From a virus, in the IMG/VR virus record IMGVR_UViG_3300038426_000075, positions 24,039-88,038 of that record: 64,000 bases of DNA; one strand, 5' to 3'. The stretch's first letter is position 1, and each line of letters opens with the position of its first letter. Below are positions 26,411-35,623 of the stretch, piece after piece. Position numbers and translations under genes: made by a program. The notes beneath the pieces were generated by a model. The model had not been told where the DNA came from, ran no database searches, and was given only the letters and a program-made list of their open reading frames with translations.

Positions 26411-27970
26411 CTATCTAAAACTAAACCCTTGACCAGTGATTCCTTGTAAAGCTGGAGGTGTCCACTCGAATGCCCCCATATCCCAGGCTGGGCCTTGGGG
26501 ACGGGGGATGCCATCTTTATCAGTGGTAAAGGTTGCAGATAAATCCAGTCCCCCATCTCTCACATGACCTGTTCCTTGTGGAGAAGAAGAGGTAAGTTTG
26601 TAACTTGCATCCCAGGCAGGATTTTCGATAATGTTCCCATCTGCCGTTCCTGTCCATGTATCATTGAGATATGCAATTGTTCTCGTTGCTCCATCAAGAT
26701 AAACAGCTGTATCGGCTGCCTTATAGAAATCATTGTTTTGTACGGTGATGGAATTTGATGCAAGCAATTCACTAAACGCATATCCTGTACCACCTATATA
26801 GACAATGTTATTTTTTATAAGATTTCCATCTCCAGCATCTGACTCTATTTTAATTCCAGAATTGGCCGTAGCACTATTTGGTATGATGGCATTGTTATAA
26901 ATCAGATTACTTGCCGATGAACTCTGAATCATTATTTCAGAGTAAGTAGAAGAATTATAATCTGTCAGATTATTATATACAACATTGTTATAAATGACAT
27001 TTGAATTTGAAGTCTGAGCAATTTCAATTCCGTAATATTTATTTCCATAGACTGTATTTCCATAAACTGAGTTTGAATTGCATGAAGTGACTAACTGGAT
27101 ACCTCTATTTCCCGATTCCCATCCTGTATTATTATAGATGGTATTATTATAAACCAAATTGCCGACCATAGAATTCAGGGCTATCCCATTGCCAGCACAG
27201 TTATAGATTGTGTTATTGTAGAAAGAGTTTCCGTTCGGAGGATTAGCTTCAAACCCTTGTCCTGACGCACTTATTCCATTTGCCCCTGCAGTGATGGTAT
27301 TATAAATGATGTTGTACCTAATAATATTATTATCCGCACCATAACCACTAAGTTTAACTCCGTAGTAATTTATACCGTGAATAAGGCAATACTCAACAAT
27401 ACAGGCTTTTGGCCCATCTTCGGTAGAAGCATTTCCAAGATTCTCAGCCGTGATTCCTTCAAGTTTGATTCCCTGATAGACCTGGTAATTGTTATTCCGA
27501 ATCTCTAAATTCTTCAACCAGATATGATCCCCACCTATTACCTTAATAATATTATAAGCAGCATCTCCTCCGTCAAAGACAATGTGATGACCTACATCAC
27601 TACCAGAACCATCCCATTTCACATACTGAACAATATTAAGAGTATCCCCAATTTCTATCATATTGATATGGCTTGCCGTGGAGATAGTAACATCCTCATT
27701 CTGATAATTAGAGAAGGTAACATAGTTTCCAGCACTTCCATCATCGGCAGAAGTGATAACAATGGCAGAGGTTATTACATAGGTTCCAGACCTAATATAA
27801 ATATTGTCTCCTCCAGCCAAAGTTTTATTATCAATGACAGTTTGAACCGTTAGGCAGGGAGAAGCAAAACTGCAAGTCGTTCCACTTCCTGTCGTGGCAA
27901 CATAGTAATCCGTTGCGAAAACTGGAGAGGCTCCGATTAGAAATAAAACCAAAATGATTAACTTTCTCAT
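26411..27970 (-). CDS. Exported right-handed beta-helix protein (519 aa)
   Basis: The first 19 residues (MRKLIILVLFLIGASPVFA) are a Sec signal peptide. Residues 25-490 are a parallel beta-helix: many rungs with N-x-[IV]-[VI]-Y-N-N motifs, the pattern of the DUF1565 / right-handed beta-helix families. The end carries an RPQGPAWDMGAFEW motif that is typical of exported bacterial beta-helix proteins. It resembles surface adhesins or polysaccharide lyases. An exported protein in a phage structural cluster is unusual. Confidence 0.6.
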   Translation of the reverse strand: MRKLIILVLFLIGASPVFATDYYVATTGSGTTCSFASPCLTVQTVIDNKTLAGGDNIYIRSGTYVITSAIVITSADDGSAGNYVTFSNYQNEDVTISTASHINMIEIGDTLNIVQYVKWDGSGSDVGHHIVFDGGDAAYNIIKVIGGDHIWLKNLEIRNNNYQVYQGIKLEGITAENLGNASTEDGPKACIVEYCLIHGINYYGVKLSGYGADNNIIRYNIIYNTITAGANGISASGQGFEANPPNGNSFYNNTIYNCAGNGIALNSMVGNLVYNNTIYNNTGWESGNRGIQLVTSCNSNSVYGNTVYGNKYYGIEIAQTSNSNVIYNNVVYNNLTDYNSSTYSEIMIQSSSASNLIYNNAIIPNSATANSGIKIESDAGDGNLIKNNIVYIGGTGYAFSELLASNSITVQNNDFYKAADTAVYLDGATRTIAYLNDTWTGTADGNIIENPAWDASYKLTSSSPQGTGHVRDGGLDLSATFTTDKDGIPRPQGPAWDMGAFEWTPPALQGITGQGFSFR

Positions 27971-28542
27971 GACGGATTACCTGCTTGATTATTAAAAATA
28001 ATGGCAAGTGGTCTACTACTTACCAAAGTTGCTCCCGAAACATTGTCTCCACAATTATATACATGAGTGACACCATAAGTATCTGGAATACCTGTCGCAA
28101 ATGCCCCCGCAACCATAGTTATTGATGATCCAGTAACTTGTAATCCTAACCAATATGTTGTCGCTGCTAAAATTGTAGTGGATGATGATAGGGCCACGTT
28201 AATCCATGTTGCTGAGGATATCGCACCGAGACCTGTGGGTGCCGTTAATTTGATAGCGGTTCCAGAAGAATCCCAGATTGTGATACAAACCGTTTCATCT
28301 CCCGAAGCGGTTAGAACTAATATATGGGCATAACTTATCGTTCCGGCAGTTGTCGTAACGTAATCCGAATACACAATTTTAGTAGTAAGACATTCTAGCG
28401 AGTCTGCATTCGTAGTGCCGCCAATCAGACCATTTGCACCACCCGCAGCCACTCCTCCCCCAACCACTCCTTGCATCATTACCTGACCAAAACAAGGAGT
28501 TGCGATTAATAATAAAAGTAAGAGAAAAATTAACTTTTTCAT
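27967..28542 (-). CDS. Exported beta-sandwich protein (191 aa)
   Basis: A 19-residue Sec signal (MKKLIFLLLLLLIATPCFG) precedes a Gly-rich linker and a beta-rich domain at about residues 45-185 (YWLGLQVTGSSITMVAGAF) resembling carbohydrate-binding-like sandwiches. It overlaps the beta-helix gene by ATGA, so they are made together. Extracellular or periplasmic function is inferred. Confidence 0.5.
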   Translation of the reverse strand: MKKLIFLLLLLLIATPCFGQVMMQGVVGGGVAAGGANGLIGGTTNADSLECLTTKIVYSDYVTTTAGTISYAHILVLTASGDETVCITIWDSSGTAIKLTAPTGLGAISSATWINVALSSSTTILAATTYWLGLQVTGSSITMVAGAFATGIPDTYGVTHVYNCGDNVSGATLVSSRPLAIIFNNQAGNPS

Positions 28543-28551
28543 GTTGACTCC

Positions 28552-30531
28552 TTAATCTTTCGTCCACGTTCCCATCTGATGATATGCTGCCCAGTGAGTA
28601 TCATCCACTCCAATTACACAGGCTGAGTCACCTGCTGCACCATTGGATTTGATCTTTCCACCAGTATTAGTAAGCACTCCATCTAAATCTATGAACTGTC
28701 CAGAAGTGGAAGTTTGGAAGGTAAGAACTTGACTAATTCCAGTATAGTTCCTAATGCAATACTGTAAACCCGCTGCTGCTGTTGGTAAGGTAAAAATTGA
28801 ATGAGCAGCACTATCTCCAATGTTCCAAAAGTAGGAGGCGTTCCCGTGAGTGGCGACCACAATCGCTGTAGCCGAATTTGCCGTGGAGGTTAGCGTACCT
28901 ACTGTCCCGTCCACCCTTCCCGTTGCCATGAGTGAGGTTCCCGTAGCGGCTCCAAGAGCAGGAGTCGTAAAGGATGGACTCACAAGAGGAGCATAGGCCC
29001 CAAGTTTCGTGCTAACCACACCTTCAGAAGGAATGACCGTAGTACTAGAGCCTAATGCCGTTGAAGGATTGAAGGTAAGACTACTAAGTGGAGAAATAAG
29101 GTTCCCATCTCCATCTGCCGCAGGAATCCCCCACATAAACATTGAATAATTTGTACTAATTGTTAAGGGCATTTGGAGCCAAAAATTAGTAGCAACAGTT
29201 CCAGAGGGGCCTGCAAATCCTGGGCCAGTGATATCCGTACTATTTGAGGCATAAAGTGTTATGAAACCATATTTTCCTGATACTTTCTTGGTGACAAAAC
29301 TCTTTCCTGTGAAGGTATAATTCCCGGCATCCCAATCGGCAGTCAAAGCTTGTGTGCCCGCCGCAACCAAAGGGTTAGTCAAAACTGGTTGCCAGACGCC
29401 TTCCGTACCAGCACAGACCACTGGCAAACCACTTGCATCTGAACAAATCGGTTTACTGGCTGTCACCCATTTCCAAGCTGGAATTGTACCCGACATGTAA
29501 AGACCAAAGGCGTTTGTACCTAAAGGAACAAGACCTACGAGATTGGTTCCGTTATAATAAAGAGTGTACCCCTTTGCAAAAGTTACTCCTGCAATGTCCG
29601 TGAGGAGAGCGTTGGATGCCTGTTTTCCCCCCAATCCAGTATCCACATAGGCCGTGGTCGCCAACGCTGTAGAACTGTTCCCTTGAGATTTGGTAGTGGC
29701 TGTGGTTCCATCTGGCAAGGCTGGTGTTCCAGAGAGATTGCCTGCTGTGCCTGAAATATTAGAATCCAGAAAGGCAATCGTTTTTCTTGCCGTGGCACTT
29801 GTGATCGTAAAATAGAGGGCGTCGGTCGTGAACTCAAAAGCCCCAGCCACAGGAGTATTAGCTACGGTCCCCGAAACCATCTTCCAAGGTATTGCTCCTG
29901 TCCCGCCAGTTGGCATGGTAAGGATGCCCGTAAAGGTAGGTGAGGCAAGTGGAGCATAACCACTAAGAGAGGGAATATCCGCAAACTTAGCAAGTTTTGT
30001 CTCGGCAGCATTTGAATCTTCAAAATATGGATAAGTGTCTGATTTGAAGTAAAGCCTGTATTTTGCACCCGTAGGAGCGGCAGGTTTAGAAATAATCCCA
30101 AAATCAAGGTAACCTGTAAGGGGAACAGAACCGTCTGCCTTAAAGTCACCGTATGATCCTGCTATCTGCCAAACCCCCTCTGTCCCTGCACACACTGCTG
30201 GCTCTCCGCTGGAGTCCGTACAGGCTGGTTTGGAAGCTGTAACTCCAACACCTTTTATATGAGTGCTATCAGTAAACACTCCCCATTGATGAATAGCTGG
30301 AGTACCAGAATGGATAAGATCACCAGTACCAGCTCCTCCTACTGCTACAGATACTGACCCATCGGTGTTATTGTTCAGCGTGCCATTGCTAAATTTTAGC
30401 TTCCACGGTACTGCCGAATGAGATCCGTCCTCTTCCTCAATGATCGGCCGCCCAGGAGCTGGAAGTGCCTGACCATGAACCTGTAAAGGCAAGAAAAGTA
30501 TAACCAAGAACAGTAGGATTAGTCTTTTCAT
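28552..30531 (-). CDS. Tail-fibre-like protein with a signal peptide (659 aa)
   Basis: A 20-residue hydrophobic N-terminus (MKRLILLFLVILFLPLQVHG) is followed by fibre-type repeats: YAPLASPTFTG, YAPLVSPSFTT, and STALATTAYVDTGLGG. The ASKP-C-D-SG-P-VCAGTEGVWQ motif occurs twice (about residues 99-122 and 360-383). These are typical of phage tail fibres and collar fibres, which normally have no signal peptide. The protein could be exported or the N-terminus could instead be an anchor. Confidence 0.6.
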   Translation of the reverse strand: MKRLILLFLVILFLPLQVHGQALPAPGRPIIEEEDGSHSAVPWKLKFSNGTLNNNTDGSVSVAVGGAGTGDLIHSGTPAIHQWGVFTDSTHIKGVGVTASKPACTDSSGEPAVCAGTEGVWQIAGSYGDFKADGSVPLTGYLDFGIISKPAAPTGAKYRLYFKSDTYPYFEDSNAAETKLAKFADIPSLSGYAPLASPTFTGILTMPTGGTGAIPWKMVSGTVANTPVAGAFEFTTDALYFTITSATARKTIAFLDSNISGTAGNLSGTPALPDGTTATTKSQGNSSTALATTAYVDTGLGGKQASNALLTDIAGVTFAKGYTLYYNGTNLVGLVPLGTNAFGLYMSGTIPAWKWVTASKPICSDASGLPVVCAGTEGVWQPVLTNPLVAAGTQALTADWDAGNYTFTGKSFVTKKVSGKYGFITLYASNSTDITGPGFAGPSGTVATNFWLQMPLTISTNYSMFMWGIPAADGDGNLISPLSSLTFNPSTALGSSTTVIPSEGVVSTKLGAYAPLVSPSFTTPALGAATGTSLMATGRVDGTVGTLTSTANSATAIVVATHGNASYFWNIGDSAAHSIFTLPTAAAGLQYCIRNYTGISQVLTFQTSTSGQFIDLDGVLTNTGGKIKSNGAAGDSACVIGVDDTHWAAYHQMGTWTKD

Positions 30532-30541
30532 ATTCTCCTCC

Positions 30542-30901
30542 CTACTCGTAATAATTCGCCTTGATCGTGGCGTCTACACTCCCAGACCTAATGGCTCTGA
30601 AGTTCCTGATCTTATCCGAACTGTCCAACCAGATCGGAGTCATTGCCGTGGCCGTAAACCCCGTAGTCGTATTGGCCACGAAGGTTATTGGATCGCAGCT
30701 CCAGAGGATTGAAGCGGTCTCAACCTGTAACTGAGCCGTTCGTGCCCTTCCATAAGTGGTTGAGATCAGGCTTACCACCGAGGTGCTGACCGTCACCTTT
30801 TCAGAGGCCACAAACCATGCGGCCATGGCGGAAGAGGCCAGAAGCACTACCAAAATCAGTATCAGCATTTCCCATTTTTTAAGTAATCTAAAGGTCTTCA
30901 T
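30542..30901 (-). CDS. Exported or membrane-anchored small protein (119 aa)
   Basis: A basic start (KTFRLLKKW) and a hydrophobic segment ending in SSAMA form a signal peptide or anchor. The remaining 90 residues are beta-rich. It lies next to the fibre gene and is preceded by CAAGGGAGGGG at good spacing. A partner of the fibre is a reasonable guess. Confidence 0.45.
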   Translation of the reverse strand: MKTFRLLKKWEMLILILVVLLASSAMAAWFVASEKVTVSTSVVSLISTTYGRARTAQLQVETASILWSCDPITFVANTTTGFTATAMTPIWLDSSDKIRNFRAIRSGSVDATIKANYYE

Positions 30902-30937
30902 TTTTCCCCTCCCTTGGAGTATATGATTTGTGGTATA

Positions 30938-31699
30938 TCACTTATAGTAAATTGTGACGTAAACCGTTCCCCCACCAACTGGGTAATAATTTGCAGTCAC
31001 ACCCGTGTCGTTCAAATTGGACGTGCCTTCTTGAAACCCTCCGGATACCGTTGACATTACGGTAACGTATCCCATATCTGCCGATGATGCCGGAAGAGCT
31101 GGGAGAGCTAAAATAGCAAGAGCTTCGGAGCCATAACCGGTCCCGTTGGCCGATCCTGGGGTTACCGTTATTGTTCCGCCAGCAACGATTGAAAATCTGT
31201 AAATGCCCCATTTGTTTTGAGGGATAGTACCCGCTGCCAGAGCTGTTCCGATCGGAACAGCGATTTTTGAATATCCCGTTCCTGCGATAGCGAAGGTAAA
31301 GGCACCGTTGGCTACATTCGTATGGGTTGATCCAAGGGCAAGGGCGGTGCCTGGTGCCGCAGAGAGGTTTACGGTGATAACGCACCCTTCAAAAATCGGA
31401 TATTCGGCCTCCGGATCATCGTGTTTTGAAATCCTCACCGGCGTTGGACTTACCTGGTTCGCTGCTAGGTTCGCCTTGTGAAAAGTCATATTGCCATTTT
31501 GATCAAAGGCTTGAAACTCGGCTGTAATTGGACTAATCCAGTTTGGAATCTCAATCAAGGTGGTCTCCGCATCCCCGGAAGATACAGAATAGTTTGGAGG
31601 CCCGACTCCTCCTTTAATAACAAAGCTCTTGGTTATATCGTTTGCCCCAAACACTAACGCCTGCCTTGGAATATCCCTAAATCTTTTATTGGCACCCAT
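30938..31699 (-). CDS. Beta-rich virion protein (253 aa)
   Basis: Start with AGAGGAGG upstream. The N-terminus is charged (ANKRFRDIPRQA). Residues 50-253 have Ser/Thr/Gly-rich alternating beta strands, with TVTPGSANGTGYGSEALAI near residue 190. No signal peptide is seen, in contrast to its downstream neighbours. Likely a structural protein. Confidence 0.45.
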   Translation of the reverse strand: MGANKRFRDIPRQALVFGANDITKSFVIKGGVGPPNYSVSSGDAETTLIEIPNWISPITAEFQAFDQNGNMTFHKANLAANQVSPTPVRISKHDDPEAEYPIFEGCVITVNLSAAPGTALALGSTHTNVANGAFTFAIAGTGYSKIAVPIGTALAAGTIPQNKWGIYRFSIVAGGTITVTPGSANGTGYGSEALAILALPALPASSADMGYVTVMSTVSGGFQEGTSNLNDTGVTANYYPVGGGTVYVTIYYK

Positions 31700-31710
31700 T
31701 TTTACCTCCT

Positions 31711-33129
31711 CTAAAAGTGAAAGTCGTCTCCCTTCATGGCGTTCACTTCTTTGATAATTTGAAGCACATCCGTCTCGAACTTTGCAGGAAACGAGCTATT
31801 GGACATCTCGATCTGGGAAGCGATCTTACCGGCCGCATCCACTGCGGCTTTCGGAGTCTTCCCGTGGCCCATGGCGGTCGCAACTACCTGATCGCCGGGA
31901 ACAAACCAATAGTCTCCCGCCTTCCTTACGATGCGCCTAAAGCCCATGTCTTTTCTTATTTCTTGAGGAAAGTGGATCACCTCCCATGATTTGATATCGT
32001 CGGTGTAAACGCCGACCTGTGTGACGTATCCAGGATCCACTTCGGCCCGAACGTCCTGACCGGCCGCAATCTTGTAGGTATATTCGGGATAATTCTTTAT
32101 GAATCTGGATTGGATCGCACCGCAGGGCCACGCATCACGAGAGGTTGGATCGTGGACTCTAACTTTCCTTCCGTCCCAAAAGAATTCGAAGCTGATATTC
32201 CCATGGTAACCAGACTTGATCAGGGAAGGCTTTACTTTGTTGAGAATATGCTCATCGATCCCATTTTCTTCCACCCAAACTCCGATGGTTCCCTCTCCTT
32301 TGACTTCTATCGTGTAGAGGAAGGGCCGGATATAATCCCTTCCATTGAAACCTACGTCAACACCCAATTCGAGGCCTGGACACGCACGCTGGATCAGGAT
32401 CTCCATGGTGGTAAGATATGGCCCAAAACCGGCCTGTGTAAGAGCCACGAGGGCCTGTGTTCGGGTCTTTACCCCCTTCCCCGTCTCTTTATTGCCTCGA
32501 TATTCGCCAACCTTCGGGAAGAAGAGCGTCTTTCCATCCTCGTTCTTTTCGATGTAATCAAGGCACTCATCCAAACCATGAACCACGACACCATCAGGGA
32601 CCCCCACACCCATCTCTTGGAGCCTCTGCCATCCCTTCACACGATTGTTTTCATTCTCTGCCCACCACGCAGAAGGTCCATAAACGTCTTTGCCTTCTCC
32701 ACGCCAGATATCGGCATCCTTGCCAAAGCAACAGTCGGTAATGACAACAAAATCCTTGGAGGCAGCCTCCATCATGCTATCCACCTTATGGAGTCCCTTA
32801 AACCCATCTCCTGAAATTTTGTTCTCAATGGACGGGTAGGCCGCCGCGCCGGCAATAAAATAATAGACTTCGAACTCCTTCATCAGTGCAAGGGCATGAT
32901 CAATACCCAGGTTCGTATCGATGAAGCCAACGGTCCGCGGCATCCCATGTTCTCGCTTAAGCATAGGAAGAGCTTTGGTCGCTTTTGCTGTCTGATAATT
33001 GGCGATTTCTGCATAGGAATATCCTTCTTTGTGCGCCTCTTCGACCTTAAAACCCGTAAATCCAGCGAGATAAAAAGCTATCTCCCGGTATGAATGACCC
33101 TCTTTTCTTTGGCCTTCAACATCGTACAT
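31711..33129 (-). CDS. ATP-grasp (PurD/GARS-like) protein (472 aa)
   Basis: The ATG overlaps the portal stop by one base. The N-terminus carries two 25-residue helical repeats (KEG-[HY]-SY-x-EI), similar to units in the polyvalent protein at the left edge. Residues 140-460 follow the glycinamide ribonucleotide synthetase (ATP-grasp) plan: NRVKGWQRLQEMGVGVP, a lysine-bearing FFPKVG strand (about 203-208), ELGVDVGFNGRD (about 254-265), DPTSR (327-331), and a C-terminal AAVDAAGKI helix. This family joins a carboxylate to an amine using ATP. It is diverged, and its substrate is unknown. Confidence 0.6.
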   Translation of the reverse strand: MYDVEGQRKEGHSYREIAFYLAGFTGFKVEEAHKEGYSYAEIANYQTAKATKALPMLKREHGMPRTVGFIDTNLGIDHALALMKEFEVYYFIAGAAAYPSIENKISGDGFKGLHKVDSMMEAASKDFVVITDCCFGKDADIWRGEGKDVYGPSAWWAENENNRVKGWQRLQEMGVGVPDGVVVHGLDECLDYIEKNEDGKTLFFPKVGEYRGNKETGKGVKTRTQALVALTQAGFGPYLTTMEILIQRACPGLELGVDVGFNGRDYIRPFLYTIEVKGEGTIGVWVEENGIDEHILNKVKPSLIKSGYHGNISFEFFWDGRKVRVHDPTSRDAWPCGAIQSRFIKNYPEYTYKIAAGQDVRAEVDPGYVTQVGVYTDDIKSWEVIHFPQEIRKDMGFRRIVRKAGDYWFVPGDQVVATAMGHGKTPKAAVDAAGKIASQIEMSNSSFPAKFETDVLQIIKEVNAMKGDDFHF

Positions 33130-34937
33130 TATTGCCCCTCGAATGCGGAAAGAGGTCTACGCGTAGGCTCCCCTTCACCAGGGGCCAAAGCCCCAGGAAC
33201 CAAACCAGCCCCACCGACAGCCGGCGGAGGTGCTTGATCAATTGCCATTGCTTGGTCATCCGTCATAATGAAGTCCGGGTCATGAAACCCGAACGCATTA
33301 ACTTCGTGTTTCAGAAGCTTATACGGTTTAAAATACTTACCGAACGTAGAGCTTTCTGCCTGCTTAAGGAAGGCTTGATACATTTGAATAAGCTGACTAT
33401 TCTTGATTGCCGCAGATATCCCCATGATCTTAATATCGCAATTGGCCCTCAACATCTCCTTGCGTTGTTCGATGGACATCTGAGCGAACTTTTGAGCATT
33501 GGGATTGTTTCGCATAACACGGGAAATACTGGGATCTGAGTATTCGTTCCAGTTCAGGATCACTACTTCCAAGGCAGCTCTAATCGTATCGACCGCACCT
33601 TCTTCGATATCCTCACCTATTGAATCGAAGACTGTCATAGACTGACCGAGCAATATCTCAGCCTCTCCCTTTGTTTTCTGGCTTTTAGTTCCACGTTGAC
33701 CAGCTGCTAATTGAGTAAGCATTGAGGAAGCTTCCCGGCGCTGGTCCCAATGTTGAAGCGTGGCCAGCGTTTCGTTGCTTGAGGGACTCGTGTAGACCTC
33801 CTTGACTACCTGCTGGCCAGGCGGGACATCTGGGTTTATAAATACCGTCTTACCAGGAAACATGGCGACATCGGTAGGATCCTCGAGACTCATTCGTTTT
33901 ATCTCTCGAAGTTTATTGACCCGCCACGAGAGATCGTCAATATGGAGGCTCATCAAGTTGCAGCTGTTAAGCCACAGAAGAAGAGAGGTCTCGATAACGC
34001 CATGTCCCTCAAACGTAAATAAATCTGGAAGGGGAGAAAAAGATATGCCTGGCCATCTCATCGTAACGAAGGGGTTGGGTTCCGGATTCCGGATCAAAAC
34101 ATCTCCAGCCACGGTAAACCTGGCGTTATCGAGGAGGAGTTCTCCCGACTTATCCAAAATAACGCCCCAATGCTCAATCAGTCTCACGGCTTTCCTGAAG
34201 GTACTTCTTTGGTAATACTGACCTTTCCTGCGGGCCCGTCTTTCGGCAGTTTCCTGTCCCCAGTTTGCTTCACTGGCTGTGACCTCATCTAACCTTACGT
34301 ACCGTGGACCGAGCTTTTTAACCTTCCATAAATCAAGCCACTCCACATGATCCCAGTAATCTCCCGACTGTGGCTCCCGTGGCGTCGCATCCGGGTCACG
34401 ATAGATCTGCCATGGAGGGACGAGGGAAAACATCAATCCCTTTCCGGGGACCCATCGTGGAATTATCTCATGGGATTGACCGATCGCAAAGCCAAGTTCT
34501 GTTCCATCAGAAAACGCAGTATCTAAACGGGCGTGTTGAGGATTGAACCAAAACTCAGAAGCCTCTCTAAGGAAAGAGGCAATCCATTTTTCATTCTCAT
34601 CATCTGGATTTACCGCCTCGATTTTATACCAATCTGGCTGGCGAAGTGCTTTTCGGATAATCGCTACTCCCTGTTTAACCGTGGAGGTCATATCCCCAGT
34701 TGTCATCTTGGCCTGCCACTCTTCTTTTTCGGAATAATCAATATCTGCCTTGTAGGCCCTATAGCACTGATCCCAGAGATATCTGACTTCTATGTTGGCT
34801 TGCTCACTCTCGTTTATGCAGGAATGAGCAAAATCAACATAGGTATCGGGGTCCTCCTCACCATAAGCCGCTGCAGCTTCAGCCCTCTCCTCGAGTTCCT
34901 GATCGTCTATCCCTTGAAGCCCTTCGTCATTCGCCAT
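33129..34937 (-). CDS. Portal protein (602 aa)
   Basis: Start with TAGGGA upstream, directly after a TACGCA palindrome. The length and layout match podovirus-type portals: an acidic N-terminus, the conserved central region with PPWQIYRDPDAT and HVEWLDLWKVK, a stem helix region (WLNSCNLMSLHIDDL), and a long helical C-terminal barrel. It would form the dodecameric DNA gate at one capsid vertex. It opens the virion block. Confidence 0.7.
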   Translation of the reverse strand: MANDEGLQGIDDQELEERAEAAAAYGEEDPDTYVDFAHSCINESEQANIEVRYLWDQCYRAYKADIDYSEKEEWQAKMTTGDMTSTVKQGVAIIRKALRQPDWYKIEAVNPDDENEKWIASFLREASEFWFNPQHARLDTAFSDGTELGFAIGQSHEIIPRWVPGKGLMFSLVPPWQIYRDPDATPREPQSGDYWDHVEWLDLWKVKKLGPRYVRLDEVTASEANWGQETAERRARRKGQYYQRSTFRKAVRLIEHWGVILDKSGELLLDNARFTVAGDVLIRNPEPNPFVTMRWPGISFSPLPDLFTFEGHGVIETSLLLWLNSCNLMSLHIDDLSWRVNKLREIKRMSLEDPTDVAMFPGKTVFINPDVPPGQQVVKEVYTSPSSNETLATLQHWDQRREASSMLTQLAAGQRGTKSQKTKGEAEILLGQSMTVFDSIGEDIEEGAVDTIRAALEVVILNWNEYSDPSISRVMRNNPNAQKFAQMSIEQRKEMLRANCDIKIMGISAAIKNSQLIQMYQAFLKQAESSTFGKYFKPYKLLKHEVNAFGFHDPDFIMTDDQAMAIDQAPPPAVGGAGLVPGALAPGEGEPTRRPLSAFEGQ

Positions 34938-34947
34938 GAATTGTCCC

Positions 34948-34961
34948 TACGCATTTGCGTA
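34948..34961. promoter_or_regulatory. TACGCA-TT-TGCGTA palindrome, site 4
   Basis: A perfect copy lies 11-24 bases upstream of the portal ATG and directly next to its SD. The placement mirrors site 1 (15682-15695). Confidence 0.65.
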
Positions 34962-34964
34962 TGT

Positions 34965-35273
34965 TTAACTCCAAAGAAATTCACAGAGAGCCAACATACT
35001 TTGAACCGTTTCTTTTCTTTTTCGCTTTTTGATTTCTGGGGCAAACTGGAAACCTGAGAATCTTGCTCCAAAAGAAAAATAGACTTCTTTCGTTAGCCAA
35101 AGCGGTTTTTCACAACAAAAGCAAAGAGGAATAACCCCGCTCTGTGCCCCTCCCTCAATTTGACCATAGGCAGTTCCAATATCGTTTTCTTCTCCACAGT
35201 AAGGACAGACCTTAATTAATCCGAGTCTTAATATCTGGTCTTGCCTCTGGTAGCACTGAAGGCCAATATTCAT
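34965..35273 (-). CDS. Zinc-ribbon protein (102 aa)
   Basis: The start MNIGLQCYQR at 35273 is chosen because the longer frame runs through a terminator hairpin. CPYCG and CFCCE form a zinc ribbon at about residues 23-55. The C-terminus has a hydrophobic/basic FAPEIKKRKRKE segment. Located between the portal and a terminator. Confidence 0.45.
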   Translation of the reverse strand: MNIGLQCYQRQDQILRLGLIKVCPYCGEENDIGTAYGQIEGGAQSGVIPLCFCCEKPLWLTKEVYFSFGARFSGFQFAPEIKKRKRKETVQSMLALCEFLWS

Positions 35274-35303
35274 AGATAAAAACCCTTTACTTGAACCAGA
35301 AAC

Positions 35304-35343
35304 AAAAAAAGGGCACAATGGTTTTTAAACCACGTGCCCCTTT
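35304..35343 (-). terminator. Rho-independent terminator
   Basis: On the minus strand GGGCAC/GTGCCC with an inner TGGTTT/AAACCA stem is followed by seven T residues. It ends the transcript of the small-gene cluster above 35.3 kb and isolates the virion block. Confidence 0.75.
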
Positions 35344-35377
35344 GTTCCCGAATACTATGTGAGAGTTAGGGATGGAC

Positions 35378-35587
35378 TTACGTCCTATGTCTATTTAAGG
35401 CTTTTCTTAACCCCCGCTTAACTCCCTCCAAGATGGTTAACGCATTGATGATCTCCTTTTTCTTTACCGTTACTACTTCCTCATGGATGTCCTCTGCTGG
35501 TGAATCACCCACATCATCTGATGGGCCTTTATACTTTGCTTTTACGCATTTGTCAAGCTTTTTTTTAGTTACGATAGGTTCTGGCAT
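35378..35587 (-). CDS. Small charged protein (69 aa)
   Basis: Start with GGAGG 11 bases upstream. Lys-rich N-terminus and a helical C-terminus ending in basic KRGLRKALNRH. A half-palindrome TACGCATTTG lies at its start region. Function unknown. Confidence 0.4.
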   Translation of the reverse strand: MPEPIVTKKKLDKCVKAKYKGPSDDVGDSPAEDIHEEVVTVKKKEIINALTILEGVKRGLRKALNRHRT

Positions 35588-35623
35588 TAAATCTGGCCTC
35601 CAATCTCAATAAATCTTACCTCT

